A DNA stretch of 64,000 bases. It comes from Enterovibrio gelatinilyticus (GTDB lineage: Bacteria > Pseudomonadota > Gammaproteobacteria > Enterobacterales > Vibrionaceae). Of the stretch, positions 27,412 to 36,397 are shown in pieces (positions within the stretch are counted from its first letter, which is position 1; every line of letters begins with the position of its first letter). The notes below the pieces were generated by a model that worked only from the letters and a program-made list of their open reading frames with translations, did no database searches and was not told the origin of the DNA. The DNA lies in NCBI RefSeq assembly GCF_028683095.1, contig NZ_JAJUBC010000007.1, positions 62,001-126,000 of the forward strand. Reading direction: 5' to 3'. Both the position numbers and the translations under genes were made by a program.

Positions 27412-28041
27412 TCAACTTTGCGCTTCATTCTCTAAATACAAAACGGTGGCGGCGACCCTAGAATCGACACCTAGCTTTTTAAGCAAATTTTTCAGGTGAA
27501 CCTTCACTGTTGATTCCGAAATATAGAGGTTTTCACCAATTTGCTTGTTTCGAAACCCTTTTGCCACTTGTTGCAATATTTCTAGTTCACGTTCTGTCAG
27601 TTGCTGAAAAGGTGACACATGTTCTTTACTGCTTGAGAGTAATGCTGTGACTTGTTCACTAAATGCTTTTTGTCCCGTCATTGCCGCTTTTAGCTTATCA
27701 ATCAACTCTTCAGGTTCACTGTCTTTGAGCAAATACCCGTCACCGCCTGCTTCTACGATGGCGTGAATATCATTGGGGTTGTCTGATACGGTGAGAATGA
27801 TGATCGTTGCTGTGCATCCTTCCGATCTCAGGGCTTTCAATGTGTCCAAGCCTGATAACCCTTTCATGTTGAGATCTAGGACAATTAAATCAGGTTCACA
27901 CCGAGACACTTCTGCAATGGCATCCGCGCCATTACTTGCCTCTGTAATGTTGGAAAATTCAGGCTCAAACTTGAGTAGCTGTGATATGCCCTTGCGCATT
28001 AGCGGGTGGTCATCCACGAGCAGCACGTTCCACTCAGACAT
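27412..28041 (-). CDS. narP: Nitrate/nitrite response regulator NarP
   Basis: 209 residues. Receiver domain: acidic DD in VLLVDDHPLMRKGI, phospho-Asp in LIVLDLNMKGLSGLD, and Lys in YLLKDSEPEEL. C-terminal LuxR-type helix-turn-helix: LTERELEILQQVAKGFRNKQ and STVKVHLKNLLKKLGV. Start and end fit the NarL/NarP family. It is placed as NarP because it follows a NarQ-like kinase by 9 bp and lies divergent from napFDABC, whose promoter carries a NarP-type 7-2-7 site. Confidence 0.9.
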   Translation of the reverse strand: MSEWNVLLVDDHPLMRKGISQLLKFEPEFSNITEASNGADAIAEVSRCEPDLIVLDLNMKGLSGLDTLKALRSEGCTATIIILTVSDNPNDIHAIVEAGGDGYLLKDSEPEELIDKLKAAMTGQKAFSEQVTALLSSSKEHVSPFQQLTERELEILQQVAKGFRNKQIGENLYISESTVKVHLKNLLKKLGVDSRVAATVLYLENEAQS

Positions 28042-28050
28042 CTTTATCCC

Positions 28051-29754
28051 CTAGATCTGGTTAAAACTAAGTAATACACGGCATCCTTGTGCAGGCGCAG
28101 AAAGGAATTCTATATCACCACATAACATTTTTGAGCGTTCTTGCATGATTTGTAGGCCATAATGATTTGGCTTTTCTTCTTGAAGATCAAAACCAATGCC
28201 ATTATCTGATATCTCGACATAAACTCGCTGACCCATTTGTCGACATTGTACGGTGATAGTGGTGGCATTGGCGTGCTTAATCGCATTGACACAGGCTTCA
28301 CGAATGATCTGTAACACATGCATCTGATACTCAACCGTCATGGAAACGGTGTCAATAGAAGACGAGACGTTGATACTCGCTGTTGTCTGACCTTGCAGAG
28401 TTGATATCATTTCTTCCAGCGCAAGGCGAAAGTCACTGTTTGATAACGATAACCTAAATGCCGTGAGCAACTCCCTCAGTTGGTCATAAGTCACTCGCAA
28501 TTGTTCACTGATGTCATCAGCGATAGGTTCGCAATCTGGTGCGTTAGCATTTTTTAGATGTCGTTTGAGTATGCTGGTTTGAATTTTCAGATAAGAGAGC
28601 GATTGAGCAATGGAGTCGTGTAGTTCACGAGCCAAGGTCGCACGTTCTTCCATGACAGCTAAATGCATTGCTTGCTTCTGCGCATGTTTATATCGCACAC
28701 CGCGAGCCAATATTGCTGCGATGCTCTCCAGCAATGCGCTATCTACTAAGGTGTTATCACCTTGCCAATCCAGTGAACCGAGAACTTCGTTGTCATGCAG
28801 CAGAGGCAATGTGTGCCATGCAGTCTCTTTGGCATCGCCCACTGAAACGCCCCAATGGGATTCATTTGGATGGTGAACATCCAGTTTTAGTGCTGTCATT
28901 CCGCCTGCGTTCAAGGAAGTCTCCAAAATGTTTTCGAAGATAGTGCGAGTTAGCTGGCTAGATGAAAGTAGTGTCGAGCACTTATAAAGAACATTCAAAG
29001 AAAGATTAGCTTTGGTTAATTTTTGCGTTTTCGATTCAATTTTTGATTCGAGATCGGCATACAAATTTTTGAGCTCACTTGCCATTGACGAGAAGCTGTT
29101 TGATAACACACCAAGTTCGTTGCTTCGAGTGGGAGGTAAGACAACGTCGAAATCTCTGCGTTGTATTTGTTGGCTAGCTCTAACAAGTGTATTTAGGGGT
29201 TGAACGATACGGCGTTGCGTGTATTGAATTAAAAACAAGACGGTGGCGAGTATTAACCCTAAACCAATGCTACCCGAAATTGCCAAAGCTTGAAGCTTGT
29301 CCTCTGAGTGCTTCTGAAGTTCAAATACGAATCTGTCTATGTTGTTAACAAATAGACCTACCTGTTCAAGATAGAACGCACGGTCTGATCCTAACAGCTC
29401 GGGTCTCAGTTGCATCCAGCGTGTAATCAACTCATCGTATTGCTGTCGAATGCTTGTGGGAACCGCCGGGTTGTCCAATAGTAAAAGTTCTGGAGAGAGT
29501 AAGGAATACTCGAAGGATTGAACATGCTCTGGCAGTAAAGGTGAATCCACCACAATGTCATAGGCAACGCGATAGCTTTGCATTCGCAAGGAGCCTGCCG
29601 TGTTAATGGCTGAGGCATCATTGAGGCTAGACGCTAGCGTAATGATAGAAAAACCAGTAATGAGGACGGCTAACAGCAATATGACCAACAGAGCACGTGC
29701 TACTGTGGTGGTAACTGACTGTTTCACTTCAATCTCTTTATTGCTGTTCGTCAT
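28051..29754 (-). CDS. narQ: Nitrate/nitrite sensor histidine kinase NarQ
   Basis: 567 residues. Membrane helix 1 is at about 17-38, followed at once by the nitrate-binding P-box AINTAGSLRMQSYRVAYD. A four-helix periplasmic sensor comes next, then helix 2 (about 152-172), HAMP, a GAF-like central part, and the HisKA_3 site MEERATLARELHDSIAQSLS. The HATPase part has DNGIGFDL. Order and motifs match E. coli NarQ. It phosphorylates NarP in response to nitrate or nitrite, and the two genes are co-transcribed leftward. Confidence 0.91.
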   Translation of the reverse strand: MTNSNKEIEVKQSVTTTVARALLVILLLAVLITGFSIITLASSLNDASAINTAGSLRMQSYRVAYDIVVDSPLLPEHVQSFEYSLLSPELLLLDNPAVPTSIRQQYDELITRWMQLRPELLGSDRAFYLEQVGLFVNNIDRFVFELQKHSEDKLQALAISGSIGLGLILATVLFLIQYTQRRIVQPLNTLVRASQQIQRRDFDVVLPPTRSNELGVLSNSFSSMASELKNLYADLESKIESKTQKLTKANLSLNVLYKCSTLLSSSQLTRTIFENILETSLNAGGMTALKLDVHHPNESHWGVSVGDAKETAWHTLPLLHDNEVLGSLDWQGDNTLVDSALLESIAAILARGVRYKHAQKQAMHLAVMEERATLARELHDSIAQSLSYLKIQTSILKRHLKNANAPDCEPIADDISEQLRVTYDQLRELLTAFRLSLSNSDFRLALEEMISTLQGQTTASINVSSSIDTVSMTVEYQMHVLQIIREACVNAIKHANATTITVQCRQMGQRVYVEISDNGIGFDLQEEKPNHYGLQIMQERSKMLCGDIEFLSAPAQGCRVLLSFNQI

Positions 29755-29810
29755 GATAAGTCTATTTTCCTACCCGAGCTTAATAATGTGACGTGTGCAC
29801 CATGAAATAA

Positions 29811-29824
29811 TTGATCTAGCGCAA
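29811..29824 (+). promoter_or_regulatory. Possible FNR site upstream of napF
   Basis: TTGATCTAGCGCAA keeps one full half-site (TTGAT) and CAA of the other, against TTGATNNNNATCAA. It is upstream of the NarP-type site, as expected for an anaerobically induced nap promoter, but degenerate. Confidence 0.4.
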
Positions 29825-29827
29825 TCC

Positions 29828-29854
29828 TACCCCCGATCTACCCCCTTAGAGGTA
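29828..29854 (+). promoter_or_regulatory. NarP-type binding sites upstream of napF
   Basis: TACCCCC at 29839, spacer TT, AGAGGTA to 29854 forms a 7-2-7 inverted pair close to the TACYYMT-NN-AKRRGTA consensus recognised by NarP. An extra TACCCCC heptamer lies at 29828-29834. A possible -10 box, TATAGT, is at 29904-29909. Confidence 0.6.
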
Positions 29855-29938
29855 TGTGACCCCTTCACTTAATTCTTTACCGTGAAAGCATCAGATTGTG
29901 GCTATAGTCACTGCATGTAACATTTGCGGAACACTTGG

Positions 29939-30421
29939 ATGGTCGATCAACGACGACGCTTTTTTCTCCGAAGCGCAAAAATGGCTCAACAACAATCGCT
30001 CCCTTGGATCAAAGACATAGGAGCGTTTACTGACCATTGTACGCGATGTGGTGAGTGTGAGCGCGCTTGTGAAGAACAAATTATTGTTTCAGGAGATGGC
30101 GGGTTCCCAACGATCGACTTTAATCACGGAGAGTGCACATTTTGCTTTGCTTGTGCTGACTCATGCCCCGAGGGTTTGTTTCATCCCAACACTGAACCCC
30201 CATGGCAGCAGTATGTTTCTATTGATGAAAACTGTTTAGCGCAAAAGAACATTGAATGTCGCAGCTGCCACGATGCCTGTGACGAACGCGCCATTCGCTT
30301 TCAGCACCGATTAGGAAGCGTCGCCCAACCAGAAATTAACGTTAAAGATTGCACGGGATGTGGTGCGTGTATTGCGCCTTGCCCAACCAATGCAATCACC
30401 ATGGAGCAACAACAAGCATGA
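29939..30421 (+). CDS. napF: Ferredoxin-type protein NapF
   Basis: 160 residues from ATG (MVDQRRRFFLRS), the usual NapF opening; a TTG five codons earlier is weaker. Four-cysteine iron-sulfur motifs are visible: CTRCGECERACEE, CTFCFACADSCPE, the C-terminal CTGCGACIAPCPTNAI, and a divergent CRSCHDACDERAI. It is cytoplasmic and thought to help iron-sulfur loading of NapA. First in the nap operon; its stop overlaps the napD start (ATGA). Confidence 0.9.
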   Translation: MVDQRRRFFLRSAKMAQQQSLPWIKDIGAFTDHCTRCGECERACEEQIIVSGDGGFPTIDFNHGECTFCFACADSCPEGLFHPNTEPPWQQYVSIDENCLAQKNIECRSCHDACDERAIRFQHRLGSVAQPEINVKDCTGCGACIAPCPTNAITMEQQQA

Positions 30422-30693
30422 ATGAATATCACGTTACTAGCCTCGTTGTTCACGCAGCGGCAGATCAGACTGCAACAGTGAAAACCAGCATTGAAGCTTT
30501 GCCTGGTACCGAAGTGCCTGCCACCAATGAGACGGGAAAGTTGGTCGTGGTGGTAGAAGGCGAAAGTCGCGGGGCGCTGCTAGATATTTTTGAACAGATT
30601 AAGGGGTTGCCGGGAGTGCTCGCGGCAACCTTGGTTTTTCATCAGGTTGAAAATGAATCACCTGAACATAGTGTTGAAGGAGTCGAAGAATGA
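30418..30693 (+). CDS. napD: NapA-specific chaperone NapD
   Basis: 91 residues from the ATG overlapping the napF stop. [14 protein letters not shown] and the ferredoxin-like fold pattern ([20 protein letters not shown], then [13 protein letters not shown]) fit NapD, which binds the NapA twin-arginine signal to hold back export until cofactor loading is done. Its stop again overlaps the next start (ATGA). A longer in-frame reading back to 30349 lies inside napF and is not used. Confidence 0.9.
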   Translation: MNEYHVTSLVVHAAADQTATVKTSIEALPGTEVPATNETGKLVVVVEGESRGALLDIFEQIKGLPGVLAATLVFHQVENESPEHSVEGVEE

Positions 30694-33176
30694 AACTGAC
30701 ACGCAGAAAGTTTCTGAAAGCGAATGCGGCAGCTGCAGCTGCTAGTGCTGCTGGTATCACGCTTCCAGCGGCAGTTGCACACGCTGCAGGTAAGGATGCT
30801 GAAGTCACGTGGGACAAAGCACCGTGTCGTTTTTGTGGTACAGGGTGTGGCATTTTACTGGGTACGCAAAATGGACGCATTGTAGCGTCTCAGGGTGACC
30901 CTGAAGCACCGGTTAACCGCGGTTTGAGCTGCGTTAAAGGCTACTTTCTTCCAAAAATCATGTATGGCAAAGATCGTCTGACTCAGCCTTTGCTGCGTAA
31001 GAAAGACGGCGTTTATGACAAAGAAGGTGAATTTACGCCAGTAAGCTGGGATGAAGCGCTCGATTTGATGGCGGAAAAATTCACGACGGCTATTCAAGAA
31101 AATGGCCCCACGACAGTAGGTATGTTTGGTTCAGGCCAATGGACAGTGTGGGAGGGCTACGCCGCTGCCAAATTAATGAAAGCGGGTTTTCTGACCAATA
31201 ACATCGACCCGAATGCGCGTCACTGTATGGCATCTGCGGTCGTTGGCTTCATGCGTACCTTTGGTATGGATGAGCCAATGGGCTGTTACGATGACCTTGA
31301 GCAAGCTGACGCGTTCGTGCTTTGGGGCTCAAACATGGCAGAAATGCACCCAATCTTGTGGTCGCGCTTGGCTGACCGCCGATTGTCTGCTGAGCATGTT
31401 AAAGTCGCTGTGCTTTCTACTTATGAACATCGCAGTTTTGAACTTGCTGACAACGGCATTATTTTCACGCCGCAAACCGATTTGGCGATTCTGAACTACA
31501 TCGCGAACTACATCATTCAAAACGACAAAGTCGACAAAGACTTTATCGCGAAACACGTTAACTTCCGCCAAGGTGCCACTGACATTGGTTATGGTTTGCG
31601 CCCGACAAACCCTCTTGAGCAAAATGCCAAGAATGCGGGAAGTGGTGCGTCGGATCCTATCGACTTCGATGCATTTGCGAAGTTCGTAGCGGATTATGAT
31701 GTGGAATCCGTCTCCAAGCTCTCTGGTGTTCCAGAAGACCAGCTTGTAGCGCTTGCCGAGTTGTACGCCGATCCAAAAGTGAATGTGGTTTCCTACTGGA
31801 CAATGGGCTTTAACCAGCACACTCGTGGTGTTTGGGCTAACAACCTTTGCTACAACATTCACTTGCTCACGGGCAAGATTTCAAAGCCGGGCTGTGGTCC
31901 GTTCTCGTTAACAGGCCAACCTTCAGCCTGCGGTACAGCGCGTGAAGTGGGCACATTTGCACACCGTTTGCCAGCAGACATGGTGGTGATGAACCCTAAA
32001 CACCGAGAGTTTGCAGAAACGAAATGGAAACTGCCTGAAGGCACCATTCCACCGAAGCCGGGTTATCACGCGGTACTACAAGATCGTATGTTGAAAGACG
32101 GCAAACTCAATGTGTATTGGGTGATGTGTAACAACAACATGCAAGCTGGCCCGAACATTAACGAAGAACGTTTACCGGGTTACCGAGACCCTCGAAACTT
32201 CATCATTACGTCAGACCCTTACCCAACTGTCACGGCGATGGCATCAGATTTGATTCTGCCGACCGCAATGTGGGTTGAGAAAGAAGGGGCTTACGGTAAC
32301 GCAGAGCGTCGTACTCAGTTTTGGTATCAACAAGTGAAAGCGCCAGGTGAAGCGAAGTCTGATCTATGGCAATTGGTTGAGCTTTCTCGACGCATCAAGG
32401 TTGCAGATGTATGGCCAGCAGACTTGTTGGCGAAACAACCTGATTTCCAAGATAAGACCTTGTTCGACATTTTGTTCGCCAATGGACAAGTTAATGAATT
32501 CGGCTTGGATGAAATCCCTGAAGGCCGCTTGAATGACGATGCAGAGGCCGCGGGTTTCTACATCCAAAAAGGTCTGTTCGAAGAATATGCAGCATTTGGT
32601 CGCGGTAAAGCGCATGACCTTGCACCTTTCGAAACTTACCACAAAGAACGTGGCCTTCGTTGGCCTGTTGTAGATGGCAAAGAAACATTGTGGCGCTATG
32701 CCGAAGGGCACGACCCGTATGTGAAAGCGGGTGAAGGGTTCTCGTTCTACGGTAAGCCTGACAAGAAAGCGGTGATATTTGCACTGCCTTACGAGCCCGC
32801 AGCGGAAGAGCCGGATGCAGACTTTGATCTTTGGCTATCAACTGGGCGTGTTCTTGAGCATTGGCACACAGGCACAATGACTCGTCGTGTTCCTGAGTTA
32901 TACAAAGCTTTCCCTGATGCGGTGGTGTTTATGCACCCATTGGATGCGAAGAAACGTGGCCTTCGCAGAGGTGATGCGGTGAAAGTGGTATCACGCCGTG
33001 GTGAAGTGACAACGCATGTAGAAACTCGTGGTCGTAACCGCGTACCAGAAGGTTTGGTGTTTATGCCGTTCTTTGATGCTGGACAACTCGTGAACAAGCT
33101 AACGCTCGATGCGACTGACCCATTATCAAAAGAAACCGACTACAAAAAGTGCGCAGTTAAGATCGTTAAAGCCTGA
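30690..33176 (+). CDS. napA: Periplasmic nitrate reductase catalytic subunit NapA
   Basis: 828 residues, the usual NapA length. A twin-arginine signal (TRRKFLK, residues 4-10) leads to an alanine-rich h-region cut near AHAAGK. The 4Fe-4S ligands are Cys46, Cys49, Cys53 and Cys81, and the Mo-ligand Cys179 sits in [13 protein letters not shown]. The molybdopterin-binding segments, including [20 protein letters not shown] and [13 protein letters not shown], are in place. It reduces nitrate to nitrite in the periplasm with electrons from NapB and NapC. Confidence 0.96.
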   Translation: MKLTRRKFLKANAAAAAASAAGITLPAAVAHAAGKDAEVTWDKAPCRFCGTGCGILLGTQNGRIVASQGDPEAPVNRGLSCVKGYFLPKIMYGKDRLTQPLLRKKDGVYDKEGEFTPVSWDEALDLMAEKFTTAIQENGPTTVGMFGSGQWTVWEGYAAAKLMKAGFLTNNIDPNARHCMASAVVGFMRTFGMDEPMGCYDDLEQADAFVLWGSNMAEMHPILWSRLADRRLSAEHVKVAVLSTYEHRSFELADNGIIFTPQTDLAILNYIANYIIQNDKVDKDFIAKHVNFRQGATDIGYGLRPTNPLEQNAKNAGSGASDPIDFDAFAKFVADYDVESVSKLSGVPEDQLVALAELYADPKVNVVSYWTMGFNQHTRGVWANNLCYNIHLLTGKISKPGCGPFSLTGQPSACGTAREVGTFAHRLPADMVVMNPKHREFAETKWKLPEGTIPPKPGYHAVLQDRMLKDGKLNVYWVMCNNNMQAGPNINEERLPGYRDPRNFIITSDPYPTVTAMASDLILPTAMWVEKEGAYGNAERRTQFWYQQVKAPGEAKSDLWQLVELSRRIKVADVWPADLLAKQPDFQDKTLFDILFANGQVNEFGLDEIPEGRLNDDAEAAGFYIQKGLFEEYAAFGRGKAHDLAPFETYHKERGLRWPVVDGKETLWRYAEGHDPYVKAGEGFSFYGKPDKKAVIFALPYEPAAEEPDADFDLWLSTGRVLEHWHTGTMTRRVPELYKAFPDAVVFMHPLDAKKRGLRRGDAVKVVSRRGEVTTHVETRGRNRVPEGLVFMPFFDAGQLVNKLTLDATDPLSKETDYKKCAVKIVKA

Positions 33177-33274
33177 TTGGCGACGCTGTCTAATAAGCCA
33201 AAATAGCGCGTGTTGTTGGTGGATAGCTAGCAACACGCAATGAGCAGAATGATTTGATTCGAAAGGATCCGAAC

Positions 33275-33709
33275 ATGAAAAAGAAAATCACCTTGTCACT
33301 GTTACTCGCTGCATTCGTGAGCACCATGGCGTTTGCACAGGTCACGTCATTGCGAGGCGACCAAGATATCGGTGAAAACAACAGTTTGCCGAAAATTAAA
33401 GTGGTACCGAAAAATCAAGACCGCTTTGCTTTGAACTATGTCAATCAGCCACCTATGGTTCCTCACGCAGTGGATGGTTATCAGATTAACCAATCTAATA
33501 ATGCATGCTTGCAGTGCCACGATGTGGATGTTTACCGTAAAACTGGTGCGCCTCGCGTGAGCCCTACGCACTTTATGGATCGTGACAACAAGGTACTGAC
33601 TCAAGTGTCAGCACGTCGTTATTTCTGTCTTCAGTGCCATGTACCACAGGCACAGACTGAAGCGTTGGTGGAGAACGATTTTGTTCCTGCTGGCAAGTTC
33701 GGTCAGTAG
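33275..33709 (+). CDS. napB: Nitrate reductase diheme cytochrome subunit NapB
   Basis: 144 residues from ATG with GAAAGGA upstream; signal peptide MKKKITLSLLLAAFVSTMAF cut after AQ. Two heme c sites, CLQCH at 78-82 and 118-122, with further His residues as axial ligands. It passes electrons from NapC to NapA. The start at 33254 would leave a charged extension before the signal peptide. Confidence 0.93.
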   Translation: MKKKITLSLLLAAFVSTMAFAQVTSLRGDQDIGENNSLPKIKVVPKNQDRFALNYVNQPPMVPHAVDGYQINQSNNACLQCHDVDVYRKTGAPRVSPTHFMDRDNKVLTQVSARRYFCLQCHVPQAQTEALVENDFVPAGKFGQ

Positions 33710-33718
33710 GGGGAGCCA

Positions 33719-34330
33719 ATGAAACTACCGGGGTTCATTACAAAAAGTTGGAAATGGTTCAGAACACCGAGTCATTTTGCTATCGGTACCATCCTTATTT
33801 TGGGCTTTGTTTCGGGCATTATCTTCTGGGGTGGCTTCAACACCGGCATGGAAATGACCAACAGAGAAGAATTCTGTATTGGTTGTCATGAAATGCAAGA
33901 CAACGTGTACCAAGAGTATGTCGGTACTATTCACTACACTAACCGAAGTGGCGTAAGAGCCACTTGCCCTGATTGCCACGTTCCGAAGGAATGGGGGCCG
34001 AAGATGATTCGTAAGATTCAGGCGAGTAAGGAATTGTATGCGAAGGCATTTGGTATTGTCGCGACACCGCAAAAATTTGAAGATCATCGACTTGAAATGG
34101 CAACGCGCGAGTGGAACCGAATGAAAGCCAATGACTCTCAAGAATGTCGAAACTGTCATAACTTCGAATTCATGGATTTTAGCTCTCAGAAAACAGTCGC
34201 AGCGTCAGTTCATGATCGAGCGGAAGAGGCGGGTCAAACTTGTATTGATTGCCACAAAGGGATCGCGCACAAATTACCGCGTAACTTCGATGCAGGTAAA
34301 GAATTCAAATTCCCTGCGTCTCCACACTGA
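33719..34330 (+). CDS. napC: Membrane tetraheme quinol dehydrogenase NapC
   Basis: 203 residues. One N-terminal membrane helix (about 20-40) anchors a periplasmic domain with four heme sites: CIGCH, CPDCH, CRNCH and CIDCH. It is the NapC/NirT type that oxidises menaquinol or ubiquinol. Last gene of napFDABC; napG and napH are absent, so NapC is the only quinol route. A strong terminator follows. Confidence 0.93.
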   Translation: MKLPGFITKSWKWFRTPSHFAIGTILILGFVSGIIFWGGFNTGMEMTNREEFCIGCHEMQDNVYQEYVGTIHYTNRSGVRATCPDCHVPKEWGPKMIRKIQASKELYAKAFGIVATPQKFEDHRLEMATREWNRMKANDSQECRNCHNFEFMDFSSQKTVAASVHDRAEEAGQTCIDCHKGIAHKLPRNFDAGKEFKFPASPH

Positions 34331-34358
34331 GTTGTGTTGAATTGAATGTAATATGAGT

Positions 34359-34388
34359 AAATAAGGCCTGCAATGCAGGCCTTATTTC
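34359..34388. terminator. Bidirectional terminator between napC and the 34410-34730 gene
   Basis: AAATAAGGCCTG, short loop, CAGGCCTTATTTCTT. The flanks serve both converging transcripts. Confidence 0.8.
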
Positions 34389-34409
34389 TTGCGTATTCGC
34401 TGCCTGAAA

Positions 34410-34730
34410 TTATGCAGCGCGCTTCCATAGCAGGTGACAGAACTTTTGTTCAGGGTCTCGGCTAACAAGCATTCGAACCAATACATCATTAAGTTCATCT
34501 TCATTGGCAAGGCCAATACGCACTTCGACAAAGGCTTCTCGGTCAACGTCAAAACCGACCTGTTCTTCCCAATCAGAACTTGCTTCAACCACAATGGCTG
34601 CGCCATCTTCATCAAAGCGTTCTTGATAGGCGAGAAGATCGTCGTAATCTAGGTTGTCTTCAGCCATTTCATAGAAAATGTCGAACGCGGTTTCTAGTGT
34701 TTCGTCGATAGAAAGAAGGGAAGCGGTCAT
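34410..34730 (-). CDS. Acidic cytoplasmic protein of unknown function, 106 aa
   Basis: The start MTASLLSIDETLETAFDIFY was chosen over an upstream ATG whose extra 14 residues are Cys- and Tyr-rich and unlikely. No signal peptide or membrane helix. The protein is strongly acidic, with predicted helix (ETLETAFDIFYEMAEDNLDY) then strands. I do not recognise the family. It converges on napC and shares its terminator. The reading frame ends FCHLLWKRAA. Confidence 0.65.
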   Translation of the reverse strand: MTASLLSIDETLETAFDIFYEMAEDNLDYDDLLAYQERFDEDGAAIVVEASSDWEEQVGFDVDREAFVEVRIGLANEDELNDVLVRMLVSRDPEQKFCHLLWKRAA

Positions 34731-34762
34731 AGTTATTCCAAAATAATAGTAACGGCAGCATT

Positions 34763-34800
34763 GTATACCCAAACAACCTGAAAATGCAGGATTCAGCGAG
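34763..34800. repeat. Dispersed TATACCCAA repeat, copy 3
   Basis: GTATACCCAAACAACCTG, then AAAATGCAGGATTCAGCGAG. It shares its core with copy 5 at 38195, without the closing arm. Confidence 0.6.
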
Positions 34801-34900
34801 GTTTACGGACGTTATGATCTAGGCGTCCCTTTGCCGATGTAGTGATCTCCATCAAAAAGGGATAACACCGAGCATGGCGTCAGTAAACTCGCACTGATGG

Positions 34901-34927
34901 CCTCTGAAAATGCAGGATTCAGAGACT
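34901..34927. repeat. Dispersed repeat, copy 4 (core only)
   Basis: CTCTGAAAATGCAGGATTC followed by AGAGACTA repeats the core of copy 3, 100 bp away, without the TATACCCAA part. Confidence 0.45.
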
Positions 34928-35305
34928 ACCAAAAGGTGGGTTTTGTTGGCTGCCATGTAATGATGACTATTGTAAACCTCGAGTGATGATGTATTCAAAA
35001 TACTGCCGCGCGTGAATCCTCCTTATTCTCACTGAATAAGGACCTTGAGTTTGCTGGCGTAAATTCACTGCATCGTGAGAACGGTAGTGATTATTGAATG
35101 GCAGCGGTGATTGATTGACAGGGAGGCGGTGATTGATAGAAAGGGGACGGTGTACATATCGACATGCCCAACTTGTTGGGATGGTTGCTCAAAAATCGTT
35201 CTAAGATTCAGTTTTTATGGGAAATTAACGCTGAACATGGCTATGTTTCAAGGTGCATGGGAAAGGAACTCGTTCTAAAATAGCTTTACTAGATAAGTAA
35301 AAAAG

Positions 35306-36103
35306 GTGATTGGCTTGTACAAGGTAAAACCGCGCAGTGGACTGCTGGCAGAGATAGACAGAAAAACGCCATTGCAAACAGACTATGTTGAACCAATAGC
35401 GGCGGCTGTGCGTCAGATTGGCGGTTTACTTGGTCATACGCTGCATAGCATTTATATCTCTGGCGATGTAGCGCAACGTTGTGCCGGTAGCAGTGCAGAC
35501 TTTGAATTTACCTTGGTGACATCTCGAGCGCTAAATGTACAAGAATACACATCGTTGAATACGATTCGTTGGCGTATTGAGCAGTCTAGTGACGTTGTAA
35601 AGCGAGTAGAGTTTGACGTCGTTCCTTTGAAAGATGTTACGGCGCTTGTGAATATATTCAAGTGGGGCTTCTTTCTCAAACACTGTGCGCTTTGCATGAG
35701 TGGCGACAACCTTGCAGATAGCTTTGGTCATTTTGAGGTCAGTTGGGAAGTGTCTAAGGCGATGAATGATGATCTTGCTGGAAAGCTCAAAGATCTCCGC
35801 CAAAAAGTGGCGGTCGCAACCAAGTGGGGCTCGCAACTCGATGCCGCTGAAGAAGCCGCGAAGCGACTGATAAAGGCTGCGTTTGGGCTGGTCGCCAGTA
35901 AAGAGGGGCGATGGGAACATGATCTGCAGATTTGTGCTGATGTGTTTCTGGTTTCTTATCCCGAGAAAAACGTGGAAATTGAACGTCTTTTCTATCTCAT
36001 ACAACGAAAACCTGTAAAGAAACGTGCCGTGGTTGCCTTAATGGATGATTTCGGACAATGGGTGCTGTCTGAATATGCCCGTATCGATCGAAAGATTGGA
36101 TAG
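35306..36103 (+). CDS. Nucleotidyltransferase-fold protein of unknown substrate
   Basis: 265 residues. The segment YISGDVAQRCAGSSADFEF fits the polymerase-beta-type nucleotidyltransferase pattern (Gly-Ser/Asp then D-h-E-h), and VEFDVVP about 45 residues later could give the third metal carboxylate. The C-terminal half is helical, as in minimal nucleotidyltransferases. The start is uncertain: GTG at 35306 lies inside the AAGGTGA run, which would serve better as the ribosome site for TTG at 35315. It is isolated with no toxin-antitoxin partner. The substrate cannot be guessed. Confidence 0.55.
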   Translation: MIGLYKVKPRSGLLAEIDRKTPLQTDYVEPIAAAVRQIGGLLGHTLHSIYISGDVAQRCAGSSADFEFTLVTSRALNVQEYTSLNTIRWRIEQSSDVVKRVEFDVVPLKDVTALVNIFKWGFFLKHCALCMSGDNLADSFGHFEVSWEVSKAMNDDLAGKLKDLRQKVAVATKWGSQLDAAEEAAKRLIKAAFGLVASKEGRWEHDLQICADVFLVSYPEKNVEIERLFYLIQRKPVKKRAVVALMDDFGQWVLSEYARIDRKIG

Positions 36104-36288
36104 TTATTCATTAATGTGTTCATGTGCCTCTCTCCAAAACACCACTCTATTTCCCGTTAACTCGTTGATATTACCTCTTGGCCTTATAGTGCATTTCACA
36201 TTCATTTAACAATATGGAGACTAAAAACACACAGAAATTGGATGATGTTTGGTCAATTGAGCTAATTTGGATGATTTATTCAATATAA

Positions 36289-36348
36289 GTGACTAATTAT
36301 GGTTTACATGCGTGAGGAGTTAAATTAATCTTGCGCTCAATTAGTCAC
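36289..36348. promoter_or_regulatory. Inverted repeat upstream of the YjiH-family gene
   Basis: GTGACTAATT and AATTAGTCAC are perfect 10-bp arms 40 nt apart, ending 49 bp before the start codon. The pair may be a two-site operator that loops. Confidence 0.35.
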
Positions 36349-36397
36349 ATATTGTGAATATCTATTTCGTTCATCGCATCGCTCAGGAAGTATCGCC

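Larger units (their letters stand above)
34731..35305. other. Gene-free stretch with repeat copies
   Basis: It holds the TATACCCAA repeat at 34763-34800 and a partial copy of its core at 34901-34927. About 375 bp after that show no gene or hairpin I can support. Confidence 0.5.
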
